Positions 25,727 to 32,630 of a stretch of 59,308 bases of DNA are shown one piece after another (position 1 is the stretch's first letter; each line of letters opens with the position of its first letter). Below the pieces are notes generated by a model. It saw nothing but the letters and a program-made list of their open reading frames with translations. It did no database searches and was not told the DNA's origin. Origin of the DNA: a virus. Location of the stretch: the IMG/VR virus record IMGVR_UViG_3300030099_001381, positions 1 through 59,308 of that record, one strand, 5' to 3'. The translations under genes and the position numbers were made by a program.

Positions 25727-27091
25727 CTATTGATAGACATCAACCTCAACAACCTCTGCCCACTCAGGTGCATAGTCTGTTGTGCCTGTTGTTGCCCACA
25801 CCACAGGATAATCGACATCATCTCTTCTTGAAGAGACATAGCCATCTGTAAAGTAGATAGCGACATCAGGTATCTCAGTCTCATCATGATCAGTCTGATC
25901 TATAAGATTGAGGAAAGGGTCAACTTCTGTACCACCACCTGACATCTCTCTCATGACGATATCTTCTTCTTTACATTTGAAGACATCCCATTTGCTCTCA
26001 TAAAGATCATCATCACCATTGACTGTCATCACTGTTGAATTGATGTAGCAAATCTTGATGGTTTGAATGTTAGGAAACTCATCAGTGATTGCTTGAATAT
26101 TCTTTACGAATATCTGTCTCTCTTCAAGACTGACACTACCTGAGATATCGATGCCAATTGCAAGAGTACCACTTTCCATCGGTTTCTTAGATGGTAGGTA
26201 GATGTCTTGAGCAAGGTATCTTCTTTCATATCTTCGGTATGATCTTTCGTCACCCTCAAAGAATGCAGTAAGATGCTGACTGATAACATCAGTCCAAGAG
26301 ATTGGATTTTGTTGAGCAGACTTTCTTGCATTGCTCATCAACCCTACACCACTTCCATCACCATTAGCTTTCTCTATCAGATCAGCTTGGATGATTGCAT
26401 CAGTGATGCGTTCATCTTCTTCTTGGATAGCTTGGTCAATATCAGATTGTGATACACCATCTTCACCAACAGGAAGATCAAGAACTTCACCACCAAATCC
26501 ATCGGCACTTAACTCTTCGCCATCTTGATCATCATCGCCTGATTGCTGACCACCTTGAGGTTTGAAGTATTTAGTTTTGCCATCCTCATCTTTTTCTTTT
26601 TTGAGTAATGCAAAAACTTTCTCAGCACTCATTTGACCATACTGTTTGTCGTAAAGAGCATTCATGTTTCTGAGCATATCAAGTGTGCGATAGCCATAAT
26701 CATTTTCTAGAATTCTGACTAACTCATAATTGATTACATAATCAGTAGCAATGTTCCAACCTTCAGGGTCTCTCTCACCTCTCCTGATATGATGTTTCCA
26801 CATGACATGAAGACCTTCATGCAACAGGATAGCAAACAGTCTGAACCTTGTTTCATCAAGACCAACTTCGTTATACATATCCTGTATGCCTGATGGCGAA
26901 TATAAAACAACCTTGCCATCTGTTGCCATCATGCCAACCGAGTCATCAGCAACTAATTGTAATGGAAGGAAAATTGAAGTGTAACCAAAGTAGTTATCAG
27001 TTATTCTTCTCTTTGCTCTTACCATTTCTTTCTCAATATCAATTGCTGAGATATTAATATTCCCTAGGGAATTTTTATTTAATGCAGTCAT
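25727..27091 (-). CDS. VWA-domain protein with metallopeptidase-like domain (DUF2201-type)
   Basis: In this 454-residue protein, residues 80-130 contain H91-E92-x2-H95 (LLHEGLHVMWKH), a zinc-peptidase-like motif. An acidic linker (about 165-230) follows, then a von Willebrand A domain: D315-x-S317-x-S319 (DISGS), the MIDAS Thr in GGGTEVDP and the Asp in FTDG. This arrangement is that of MoxR-associated DUF2201 proteins. AGGAG lies six bases before the ATG. It forms a three-gene unit with the AAA+ ATPase and an unknown partner, probably a chaperone-like or remodelling complex. Its target is not evident. Confidence 0.8.
   Translation of the reverse strand: MTALNKNSLGNINISAIDIEKEMVRAKRRITDNYFGYTSIFLPLQLVADDSVGMMATDGKVVLYSPSGIQDMYNEVGLDETRFRLFAILLHEGLHVMWKHHIRRGERDPEGWNIATDYVINYELVRILENDYGYRTLDMLRNMNALYDKQYGQMSAEKVFALLKKEKDEDGKTKYFKPQGGQQSGDDDQDGEELSADGFGGEVLDLPVGEDGVSQSDIDQAIQEEDERITDAIIQADLIEKANGDGSGVGLMSNARKSAQQNPISWTDVISQHLTAFFEGDERSYRRYERRYLAQDIYLPSKKPMESGTLAIGIDISGSVSLEERQIFVKNIQAITDEFPNIQTIKICYINSTVMTVNGDDDLYESKWDVFKCKEEDIVMREMSGGGTEVDPFLNLIDQTDHDETEIPDVAIYFTDGYVSSRRDDVDYPVVWATTGTTDYAPEWAEVVEVDVYQ
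27059..27072. repeat. CTAG-centred palindrome in the 5' end of the VWA gene
   Basis: ATTCCCTAGGGAAT is a perfect palindrome 19 bases inside the coding region. It is near enough to the start to act as an operator or RNA element. Confidence 0.75.
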
Positions 27092-27092
27092 A

Positions 27093-28133
27093 TTAAACTC
27101 CTAATAGTGATTTAGATTTAGATAATTTCTTTGCAGTATCTTCTCGCAATTCATTATCCTCTCTTAGTGACTCAGTAGTAACACCTTCAAGACTATCTTT
27201 AGCAATGCTAATTGCGTTAGCAATTTCTTCGCTATTAACAAATGCATTGTTACGATCTTCAGCAATGCTGATTGTCTTTTTAAGATTAGCAACTAAAGTG
27301 TTTCTGAAAGGCGATGCTTTTTTATTTGTTGCATCATACTTAGCAAGACTATCAACTGCTGAGTCGATGCTCTCGGTAAGAGCAGTAACAGTATCATTGA
27401 TAACTTTGCTTTTGAATTGTTCCTCTCGTTGCACTTGTTGTTGTCTTATCCTAGCAAACAACTGAGCATGGTTTGGATTATCTCTCCTGCTATAAAAATC
27501 TCTATGACTTGGATTGTCAGTAAAAACTGTACGATCTAAATCAACAGTAGGAATAGCAGAGACATGATCATAAAGATGAAACAGTCCTTGTTTCCAAGGC
27601 TCATCACCCACATAGAAAATCTTCATCTTGCCGTAGTTATATTGAAGACTTTCTTTTTCTTCTTGGGTAAGAGGTCTATCAAGTAAATCATCAACAGGTG
27701 GATAGTCATTCTCGTTGTATGCGTTACCTAACTCAACTCTCTGATCTTCTTTAGCCTTCTGATATTTCTTAACGAAAGGGTTAAGAAAACCATCAACCAT
27801 ATCTGACTTGAAAGCATCCCATTCTTTTTCAACTAACTCTGCATGTTGATTAAGAACAAAATGCCATTGACCTTCATGAGGTATCATCCATTCGGATATG
27901 TCCAAACGAAATCTACGAACTCTATTCTTCATGCTCTTGATCAATTCTTTGTCGATCAATTGCTTTCTGACAGAGAACACATCCTGATTGCCATTGACAC
28001 CATTTGAAACATGAACAGATAATTCTTTGTCCAACTTTTCAAATGTAGGTATTTTAACTTCAAATCTTTTCAGAGTACCTAACTCTTCAAGACCCATAAC
28101 TGAACTAGCAATGTCGATATTATTGTTCTGCAT
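27093..28133 (-). CDS. MoxR/VWA-associated protein of unknown function
   Basis: 346 residues from ATG 28133, chosen for AAGGAGG six bases upstream. Mostly helical; residues 55-115 (QLIDKELIKSMKNRVRRFRL) and the surrounding pattern recall DUF3150-type proteins found beside CobS/MoxR-like ATPases, but this match is from memory and weak. The C-terminal 110 residues are rich in Ser, Ala, Asp and helical. It lies between ATPase and VWA genes with almost no spacing, so it is probably a subunit of the same complex. Confidence 0.6.
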   Translation of the reverse strand: MQNNNIDIASSVMGLEELGTLKRFEVKIPTFEKLDKELSVHVSNGVNGNQDVFSVRKQLIDKELIKSMKNRVRRFRLDISEWMIPHEGQWHFVLNQHAELVEKEWDAFKSDMVDGFLNPFVKKYQKAKEDQRVELGNAYNENDYPPVDDLLDRPLTQEEKESLQYNYGKMKIFYVGDEPWKQGLFHLYDHVSAIPTVDLDRTVFTDNPSHRDFYSRRDNPNHAQLFARIRQQQVQREEQFKSKVINDTVTALTESIDSAVDSLAKYDATNKKASPFRNTLVANLKKTISIAEDRNNAFVNSEEIANAISIAKDSLEGVTTESLREDNELREDTAKKLSKSKSLLGV

Positions 28134-28143
28134 TAGAACCTCC

Positions 28144-29235
28144 TTATATTTTGTTGCGTAAAGTAAATGATGAGTAAGTTTTTGTTTCCATAAAATTAGG
28201 ATTTTTAGAAACAATCAACTTAGTAGTGAACACCTCGTACTCAGGTGAATTAAATCTTGCTAAGTAAGTAAGAGCATTTTCAAAATCTTGCTCACTCTTT
28301 ACCATCTTAGTAAGAGCAGATGATACTGCATATCTGATGTTAGATTGAGATGCATCAGGAACATCAACTGTATCAGGTGAAGAAAGTATATCCTGAACAT
28401 TTGGTGCATCTTTTACCAAATCTAAAAAGGCTACGAAACTTTCACCAACAGTATCACCAACACAACCTTTGTATAAGGCTCGTTGTGATTTTTTATTGAG
28501 AGGTAAATTTTTAGAATGCAACCTCGCCAATTCAGTAATACTTCTTGGTGATGCACCCTTTTCATGCTTACCAACTTCTTCATAGTTAGATAAACTTTTT
28601 GGCTCAAGTTTGATAAAGGAAATAACATCCTCATCAACATCATTATCCATCGCCCAATCTATCCAAGTTTGTGCATCGCTTTCAACCTGACCCCAATATG
28701 AGATACGATCTTTCAGTGTGTTCAATGTTCTTTGAACTCCTGCATTGTCGCCAACCCTATTTGTTGCCATCACGATGTGCCATCCCTTGGGTAATTCGTA
28801 CCCATTGAATTTTCTTGCTCTCGTGATCTGCATCAAAAACTTCTGCACATCCTGATCACCTTGACCCATCTCATCGATCATCAGAATTCCACATCCTTCT
28901 TGAGGAAGTAATTCTGAGAATGCATAATTTAATTTAGTCTTGTCTGCATTCGGTGTTGGTATCGCAAGATCAGATGCTGTTGTGATACTCGCAACAATTG
29001 TTGCAAATCCAAACTCATCTTTTGATGGGTTTGATGTTTCGGTAAACTTGAGATTTAGATTTTCTGCTACATCTTTTGCAACATCGATCAGGCTCTCAGT
29101 CTTACCAATACCTGCACCACCTGATATCAGTAAAACTGATTTCATTGTTTGATTGGGGTCTTCATTCCAATCTGATAGAATTATTTTTTTGATGGTGTCG
29201 ATACTTTCTTTGATAGTCTGTGTTGATTTACTCAT
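28144..29235 (-). CDS. MoxR/CobS-like AAA+ ATPase
   Basis: 363 residues from ATG 29235 (GGAG eight bases upstream); an in-frame extension to 29310 has no support and overlaps the leader motif. Walker A GGAGIGKT at residues 39-46, Walker B GILMIDEMG near residue 120, sensor 1 IVMATNR near 165, and an arginine-rich region after SPRSITELARL. This is the MoxR family, which works with VWA partners to remodel or insert cofactors into target proteins. First gene of the triad. Confidence 0.85.
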   Translation of the reverse strand: MSKSTQTIKESIDTIKKIILSDWNEDPNQTMKSVLLISGGAGIGKTESLIDVAKDVAENLNLKFTETSNPSKDEFGFATIVASITTASDLAIPTPNADKTKLNYAFSELLPQEGCGILMIDEMGQGDQDVQKFLMQITRARKFNGYELPKGWHIVMATNRVGDNAGVQRTLNTLKDRISYWGQVESDAQTWIDWAMDNDVDEDVISFIKLEPKSLSNYEEVGKHEKGASPRSITELARLHSKNLPLNKKSQRALYKGCVGDTVGESFVAFLDLVKDAPNVQDILSSPDTVDVPDASQSNIRYAVSSALTKMVKSEQDFENALTYLARFNSPEYEVFTTKLIVSKNPNFMETKTYSSFTLRNKI

Positions 29236-29319
29236 GGTAAAATCTCCGTAAAAAAAGATTATTCGTTTTATTAGTTTTTGAATAATCGGTGATGGCTCTG
29301 ACCACACCATGTGATCAAA

Positions 29320-29331
29320 TACCTAGACGAT
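29320..29331 (-). promoter_or_regulatory. Leader motif ATCGTCTAGGTA, site 4
   Basis: The minus strand reads ATCGTCTAGGTA, about 85 bases upstream of the AAA+ gene and directly after a hairpin. Confidence 0.75.
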
Positions 29332-29336
29332 CCTAA

Positions 29337-29359
29337 GAGAGAGGAATTAATCCTCTCTC
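29337..29359 (-). terminator. Hairpin overlapping the end of the 35-residue gene
   Basis: Stem GAGAGAGGA / TCCTCTCTC with loop ATTAA; the stop codon of the 29454 gene lies in the loop. No T-run. Followed by leader motif site 4. Confidence 0.5.
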
Positions 29360-29454
29360 ATATTGATTTTAATTTGGTCTATTGCAAACCAAATAGAAAA
29401 ACCAAGGGGTATTAATACAAAAAATATAAAAGATATTATTAAAAAATAATCCAT
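29347..29454 (-). CDS. 35-residue membrane peptide
   Basis: Leftward frame MDYFLIISFIFFVLIPLGFS, then about 15 residues ending IKINMRED. It starts within TAATG of the previous stop. One transmembrane segment covers residues 4-26. Translation is probably coupled. Function unknown; it is one of several tiny membrane peptides in this genome. Confidence 0.5.
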   Translation of the reverse strand: MDYFLIISFIFFVLIPLGFSIWFAIDQIKINMRED

Positions 29455-29714
29455 TATTTATCCTCCTCTTGAATAATTCCTTGAACAGCTTTTAAGAATT
29501 TATCTCTCTCTTCAGGATGAATATCTGCATCAACATCGAAGGATTCTAATTCCTCAAATAACTCATCATTAGTAAAACCTAATTTCATTTCGTCATTATC
29601 CATATGAATATCTGCATCAACCCAACACCAATTAACAGAACCATCTTCGTTTATGTTTTCTTGATTGTTTAGAGCCTTGATAATCAAATCTTTTATAGTA
29701 ATATTTTTAGTCAT
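29454..29714 (-). CDS. 86-residue acidic protein, unknown function
   Basis: AAAGG lies seven bases upstream of the ATG at 29714. Strongly acidic, with two similar pieces (WVDADIHMDNDE near residue 31 and DVDADIHPEERD near 60), suggesting an internal repeat or metal-binding loops. Leader motif site 5 is 30 bases upstream. Function unknown. Confidence 0.6.
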   Translation of the reverse strand: MTKNITIKDLIIKALNNQENINEDGSVNWCWVDADIHMDNDEMKLGFTNDELFEELESFDVDADIHPEERDKFLKAVQGIIQEEDK

Positions 29715-29743
29715 ATCATTTTCCTTTTGTTAGTAGGTAGAAT

Positions 29744-29755
29744 TACCTAGACGAT
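29744..29755 (-). promoter_or_regulatory. Leader motif ATCGTCTAGGTA, site 5
   Basis: The minus strand reads ATCGTCTAGGTA then ATTCTACCTACTAAC, upstream of the 29714 gene. Confidence 0.75.
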
Positions 29756-29762
29756 ATCTGAA

Positions 29763-29783
29763 AGGGGGAAGTAAATTCCCCCT
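29763..29783 (-). terminator. Hairpin after the 200-residue gene
   Basis: Stem AGGGGGAA / TTCCCCCT with loop GTAAA, 23 bases after the stop, followed on the minus strand by TTCAGATATCG and then leader motif site 5. Confidence 0.55.
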
Positions 29784-29805
29784 AGCATTTAGAGCATTTT
29801 CTGCA

Positions 29806-30408
29806 TTAGATTTGGATATCTTCGAAACCAAAATCAGCTACAACTTTTGCTTTGCCTGTATGATTATTTACGATGATGTCTCCAACACTCAGTGAAGCAA
29901 ATGCTCTTGTGATACTTGGCTCATCATCCTCACCTCTGATCTTTTCGATCATGCTGTAATTACAAATGACATCTTCATAGATATCTTCACCATCTGCATC
30001 CAAGAAAGTATGAGTATTTAAGATTTCAAAAAGATCATCAAAAAATAGTTTACTCATTCCTTTTCTTATTCCTTCGTCAGTTTTTACATCAACAACTTTT
30101 TTCATTCTTGATTTCAAATACTCAGGTTTCCATACTTCTTCAACATCTCTTCTTCTTCCGATGCATCCCATCATAAATGGGAAATCATCTTCCATCGTAG
30201 CAGGTCTTCCATTCATGTATAAATCGTCTCTGTAATCAGGGTCTATTTGGTAGATAGAAAAATCATTGATAAAACTTTCACCATCGCTTTTGATGTTGGT
30301 TAGATATGCAACAGCATCATCTGTATTCAGATAGCATTGAGGTGCAGTTTCATTTGATTTGATGTAGATATGATTTGGGTTTCTTTCTTGATATTTTTTC
30401 ATAGACAT
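29806..30408 (-). CDS. 200-residue protein, unknown function
   Basis: Start 30408 with AAGGAGA six bases upstream; a second ATG follows at 30402. Mixed alpha/beta, with acidic middle and C-terminus. The last 30 residues (LSVGDIIVNNHTGKAKVVAD) look like a small beta barrel. It is the first solid gene of the leftward region next to the control region and so probably early. No family was recognised. Confidence 0.65.
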   Translation of the reverse strand: MSMKKYQERNPNHIYIKSNETAPQCYLNTDDAVAYLTNIKSDGESFINDFSIYQIDPDYRDDLYMNGRPATMEDDFPFMMGCIGRRRDVEEVWKPEYLKSRMKKVVDVKTDEGIRKGMSKLFFDDLFEILNTHTFLDADGEDIYEDVICNYSMIEKIRGEDDEPSITRAFASLSVGDIIVNNHTGKAKVVADFGFEDIQI

Positions 30409-30440
30409 GATTGTCTCCTTGTTTTGTTAGTAGGCAAAAT

Positions 30441-30452
30441 CACCTAGACCAT
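30441..30452 (-). promoter_or_regulatory. Leader motif, divergent copy (site 6)
   Basis: The minus strand reads ATGGTCTAGGTG then ATTTTGCCTACTAAC, 33 bases upstream of the 30408 gene. Two of 12 bases differ from the consensus. Confidence 0.65.
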
Positions 30453-30513
30453 TTGAAAAATCAGGTGGACACAACCTCACCGATCATGCCCACCGATTTT
30501 CTAATCGTTTCGA

Positions 30514-30651
30514 TCACTTAACCCTTGCGTGGAAACCACGATCCTTACAGGGCATAACTACAACTTTGTTGATTAACTTGTGAAGCAGATCATCATCAGT
30601 AGGCTCTTCACAATTCGCAGGGTACTGCTTATTAGATTCCCTATGGCACAC
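30514..30651 (-). CDS. Possible 45-residue protein with GTG start
   Basis: The frame from GTG 30651 reads (M)CHRESNKQYPANCEEPTDD and ends with KVVVMPCKDRGFHARVK. Composition looks coding and contains three Cys. The same frame continues upstream to an ATG at 30729 with a ribosome site (GGAAG), but a single TAA at 30664-30666 interrupts it. Either the gene starts at GTG with a poor ribosome site, or it is broken or recoded. Confidence 0.4.
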   Translation of the reverse strand: MCHRESNKQYPANCEEPTDDDLLHKLINKVVVMPCKDRGFHARVK

Positions 30652-30666
30652 CTCTTCGATGATTTA

Positions 30667-30729
30667 ATGATCGGTTCGCACAGCTATCGATAGATCAAGC
30701 AAACTTCCTCTCAGTACCACCCCTTGCAT
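30667..30729 (-). pseudogene. Upstream 21 codons in frame with 30514-30651, interrupted by TAA
   Basis: ATG 30729 is preceded by GGAAG seven bases away and encodes MQGVVLRGSLLDLSIAVRTD plus His, then TAA at 30664-30666. It may be a leader peptide for the downstream frame or the 5' part of a split gene. Confidence 0.3.
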
Positions 30730-30836
30730 CTCAATTCTTCCGATGACTAACTATGTTGGGTTCTAATCAGATTGGGATATTTAATCTGATCATCATAAAA
30801 GCCTAAAATGTCCTCCTCTTGGTTAACTTCGTAGAA

Positions 30837-30864
30837 GTTACAGGACGAATGCACCTTTTGTCAA
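30837..30864 (-). promoter_or_regulatory. Possible leftward promoter
   Basis: On the minus strand TTGACA (30859-30864), a 16-base spacer, then TGTAAC (30837-30842). The -35 is perfect and the -10 weak. It would transcribe the whole leftward region from 30.8 kb. Confidence 0.45.
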
Positions 30865-30894
30865 CTAATTAATATATCTTTTTTATATTATATA

Positions 30895-30910
30895 TATTCC
30901 CTAGGGAATA
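30895..30910. repeat. CTAG-centred palindrome in the divergent control region
   Basis: TATTCCCTAGGGAATA, perfect 16 bp, next to AT-only sequence. Its location between divergent units is what an operator would show. Confidence 0.85.
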
Positions 30911-31031
30911 GTTATCAGCCTTGGGTTTCCGAGGATTTGTATTTGTACTATAAATTAACTCTTGTTAACTATTTTGTACTGATGCTATTTTTTTTACACG
31001 ATTTTGGATAATTTCGAATCAGGGAAATATT

Positions 31032-31562
31032 ATGAAAGATGATGATAAAAATAAATTTGTACCAAAGATTGTCGGTGGAAAAAATTCAGGGAACAAGAAA
31101 AAAGAATTAACATCGAAACAAGAAGCCTTCGCACAGGCAATTGTATTTGGGGTAATGGATGACGACACAGGCAAGAAGAGACATTTGAATGCATCTGACT
31201 GTTACAGATCAGTCTACAATGTAGGGAAGACCACCAAACCTTCATCGGTATGGACTGAAGCATCCAAGTTATTATCGAACCCTATGGTCTCGCAAAGGGT
31301 GACCCAACTAAAAGAGCAAATGAAGACCCATGCACTATCTTCTTCGCTCTCGGAAAGAGACAAAATAATTGAGAGACTTTGGGCAATGGCTGACAATGGT
31401 CAAGCAGAAGCATCTCAATTAAGATCATTAGAGTTATTAGGAAAGAGCATTGGTCTATTTTCTGATAGGGTTGAAATATCAGAGACCAAAGACCTTGATA
31501 CTGTAGAGCAAGAGTTAGTTGAAAAGCTAGTAGCCTTGCAACAAACCGATAATAAAAAATAA
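31032..31562 (+). CDS. terS: Terminase small subunit
   Basis: This 176-residue protein has the order seen in phage TerS proteins: a basic Gly-rich start, a helix-turn-helix-like part ELTSKQEAFAQAIVFGV, then NASDCYRSVYNVGK, EASKLLSNPMVSQRV, and a C-terminal oligomerisation helix RSLELLGKSIGLFSDRVE. It would bind the packaging site and recruit the large subunit. AGGGA precedes the ATG by six bases. It begins the rightward late block. Codon choice is richer in C than in most late genes. Confidence 0.75.
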   Translation: MKDDDKNKFVPKIVGGKNSGNKKKELTSKQEAFAQAIVFGVMDDDTGKKRHLNASDCYRSVYNVGKTTKPSSVWTEASKLLSNPMVSQRVTQLKEQMKTHALSSSLSERDKIIERLWAMADNGQAEASQLRSLELLGKSIGLFSDRVEISETKDLDTVEQELVEKLVALQQTDNKK

Positions 31563-31698
31563 ACAGTACACCTAAAATGATCTAATTAAGGTTATATGGT
31601 TTTAAACAATCAAGACCCCTGACCCCCCTGTCAAAAAATACACACACTATACACTACACACACTAATTTGCTCAAATAATCACACTGATTTCACGAAA

Positions 31699-31854
31699 CT
31701 AACTAATTAAAAGGCTTATAAGGAGTAGTGTTATTAAAGCAACACCTAAATACATACCACTTTGACTGTTAATTACTGAATTTTCTTCTTTTTTAACAGT
31801 TTTTTTCTTAGTATTTGCTGATTTTACCTTTACATTCGTAGATTTTTTTACCAT
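31699..31854 (-). CDS. 51-residue Lys-rich membrane-anchored protein on the opposite strand
   Basis: Leftward frame MVKKSTNVKVKSANTKKKTV and so on, then a C-terminal transmembrane segment (MYLGVALITLLLISLLIS). A strong ribosome site (AGGAGG, five to six bases) supports the start at 31854. It lies in a gap of the rightward late block and points towards the end of terS. A basic cytoplasmic part with a C-terminal anchor fits a tail-anchored protein. Function unknown. Confidence 0.6.
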   Translation of the reverse strand: MVKKSTNVKVKSANTKKKTVKKEENSVINSQSGMYLGVALITLLLISLLIS

Positions 31855-31877
31855 TTTTTCCTCCTCTGTAGTTATTT

Positions 31878-31899
31878 GGGGATGGCTACCCCTTTTTTT
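31878..31899 (+). terminator. Possible rightward terminator
   Basis: GGGG-ATGGCTA-CCCC followed by seven T. Short stem but all GC. A second stem AGGGATT / AATCCCT follows at 31901-31923. Confidence 0.45.
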
Positions 31900-32003
31900 C
31901 AGGGATTTAACTAAACAATCCCTTATATAAAAAAAATTTCTGCTATTTTTTACGGATTTCCTTTGGCATATTCTTAAATTCCCCTGTATTATCTATCTAA
32001 GAC

Positions 32004-32072
32004 TAGATTCTATCTAGATACTAGATAGTATCTAATATAGATAGTATATAGTTAGATTCTATCTAGTTACTA
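32004..32072. repeat. Direct repeat TAGATTCTATCTAGNTACTA
   Basis: Two 20-base copies at 32004-32023 and 32053-32072 differ at one base. Between and around them the hexamers TATCTA and TAGATA recur many times on both strands. Confidence 0.7.
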
Positions 32073-32176
32073 TCTAAGAATAAGAATATACTCTTGCTTA
32101 ATTTTTTGCAAGTTAATTCGTTAGGGCACTATTTCTAAGCAGTTTGTGTAAGACTTGGCAATTATGTACCTGACGA

Positions 32177-32212
32177 GGAAGTCCTTCGTATCCTCCCTTA
32201 CTTAGGACTTCC
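32177..32212 (+). other. Hairpin with anti-ribosome-site loop
   Basis: Stem GGAAGTCCT / AGGACTTCC. The 18-base loop contains CTCCCT (32193-32198), complementary to AGGGAG (32243-32248), the ribosome site of the next gene. Possible translational control if transcribed from upstream. Confidence 0.45.
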
Positions 32213-32230
32213 AAATCTTTTGTTTTTATG

Positions 32231-32236
32231 TATAAT
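32231..32236 (+). promoter_or_regulatory. Possible -10 box
   Basis: A perfect TATAAT lies 23 bases before the start of the 32259 gene. No good -35 box is visible. Confidence 0.4.
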
Positions 32237-32258
32237 ATTTGCAGGGAGAAAATAGACT

Positions 32259-32552
32259 ATGAAAAAAAATGATGAATGCCCAACAGTAGAAGGAGAAGAT
32301 TGTACAATATCCTTTAATGCTGAGTATGTACTAATATCCCATAAAAAAAAATTTTTTAAAAAGTACCTCACGATAGATGAACATGAAAAACTTTTTAAAA
32401 ATATATCTAGAAGTTATTGGGATAAGAAATATCAACACGATCAAATTACTTTACTAGAGGATGCTATAAAGGTACAAAAGAAATCGAGGAAAGTTTTATC
32501 AGATGCAGAAGAACTTTCTTCTGATATTGGTTTAATGATAGACAAATTTTAA
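32259..32552 (+). CDS. 97-residue protein, unknown function
   Basis: GGGAG lies ten bases before the ATG. Lys-rich middle (SHKKKFFKKYLTIDEHEKLF) and a helical C-terminus. Its stop overlaps the start of a tiny membrane peptide. Function unknown; early position in the packaging block. Confidence 0.6.
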   Translation: MKKNDECPTVEGEDCTISFNAEYVLISHKKKFFKKYLTIDEHEKLFKNISRSYWDKKYQHDQITLLEDAIKVQKKSRKVLSDAEELSSDIGLMIDKF

Positions 32553-32629
32553 TGACACTGACTTACTTTGATATTTTTGGTATTGCGGCTCTCCTAGTAT
32601 TACTGTTAAACTTTTGGTTGAAAAAGTAA
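32552..32629 (+). CDS. 25-residue membrane peptide
   Basis: The frame MTLTYFDIFGIAALLVLLLN then FWLKK starts in the TAATG of the previous gene and ends one base before the next ATG. One transmembrane segment with a basic C-terminus. Gapless packing between two genes argues that it is real. Function unknown. Confidence 0.5.
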   Translation: MTLTYFDIFGIAALLVLLLNFWLKK

Positions 32630-32630
32630 T

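Larger units (their letters stand above)
30730..31031. other. Divergent control region without a supported gene
   Basis: About 300 bases between the leftward and rightward genes. It contains hairpins (ATCAGATT / AATCTGAT at 30765-30790; TAACTTC-GTA-GAAGTTA near 30824-30840), a leftward TTGACA, one CTAG palindrome and a wobble hairpin CCTTGG-GTTT-CCGAGG near 30920. The start of the rightward late transcript is probably here, but no clear promoter was found. Confidence 0.6.
31855..32258. other. Intergenic region rich in TATCTAG repeats
   Basis: No supported gene. It holds the stem pair near 31.9 kb, a cluster of TATCTA/TAGATA motifs at 31990-32076 with a 20-base direct repeat (32004 and 32053, one mismatch), the hairpin at 32177-32212 and a TATAAT box at 32231. 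Confidence 0.6.

Noticed and set aside
25666-25887. 73-codon leftward frame overlapping the end of the VWA gene
   Set aside because: It runs through the hairpin and leader motif and overlaps a strongly supported gene in another frame.
30470-30660. Structured non-coding RNA
   Set aside because: The hairpins (for example CGTGG-AAA-CCACG) fall inside a coding-like frame, so a small or broken gene explains this part better.
32100-32220. tRNA-like region or attachment site
   Set aside because: The hairpin does not extend to a cloverleaf, no TTC-AA arm or CCA end is visible, and there is no integrase.
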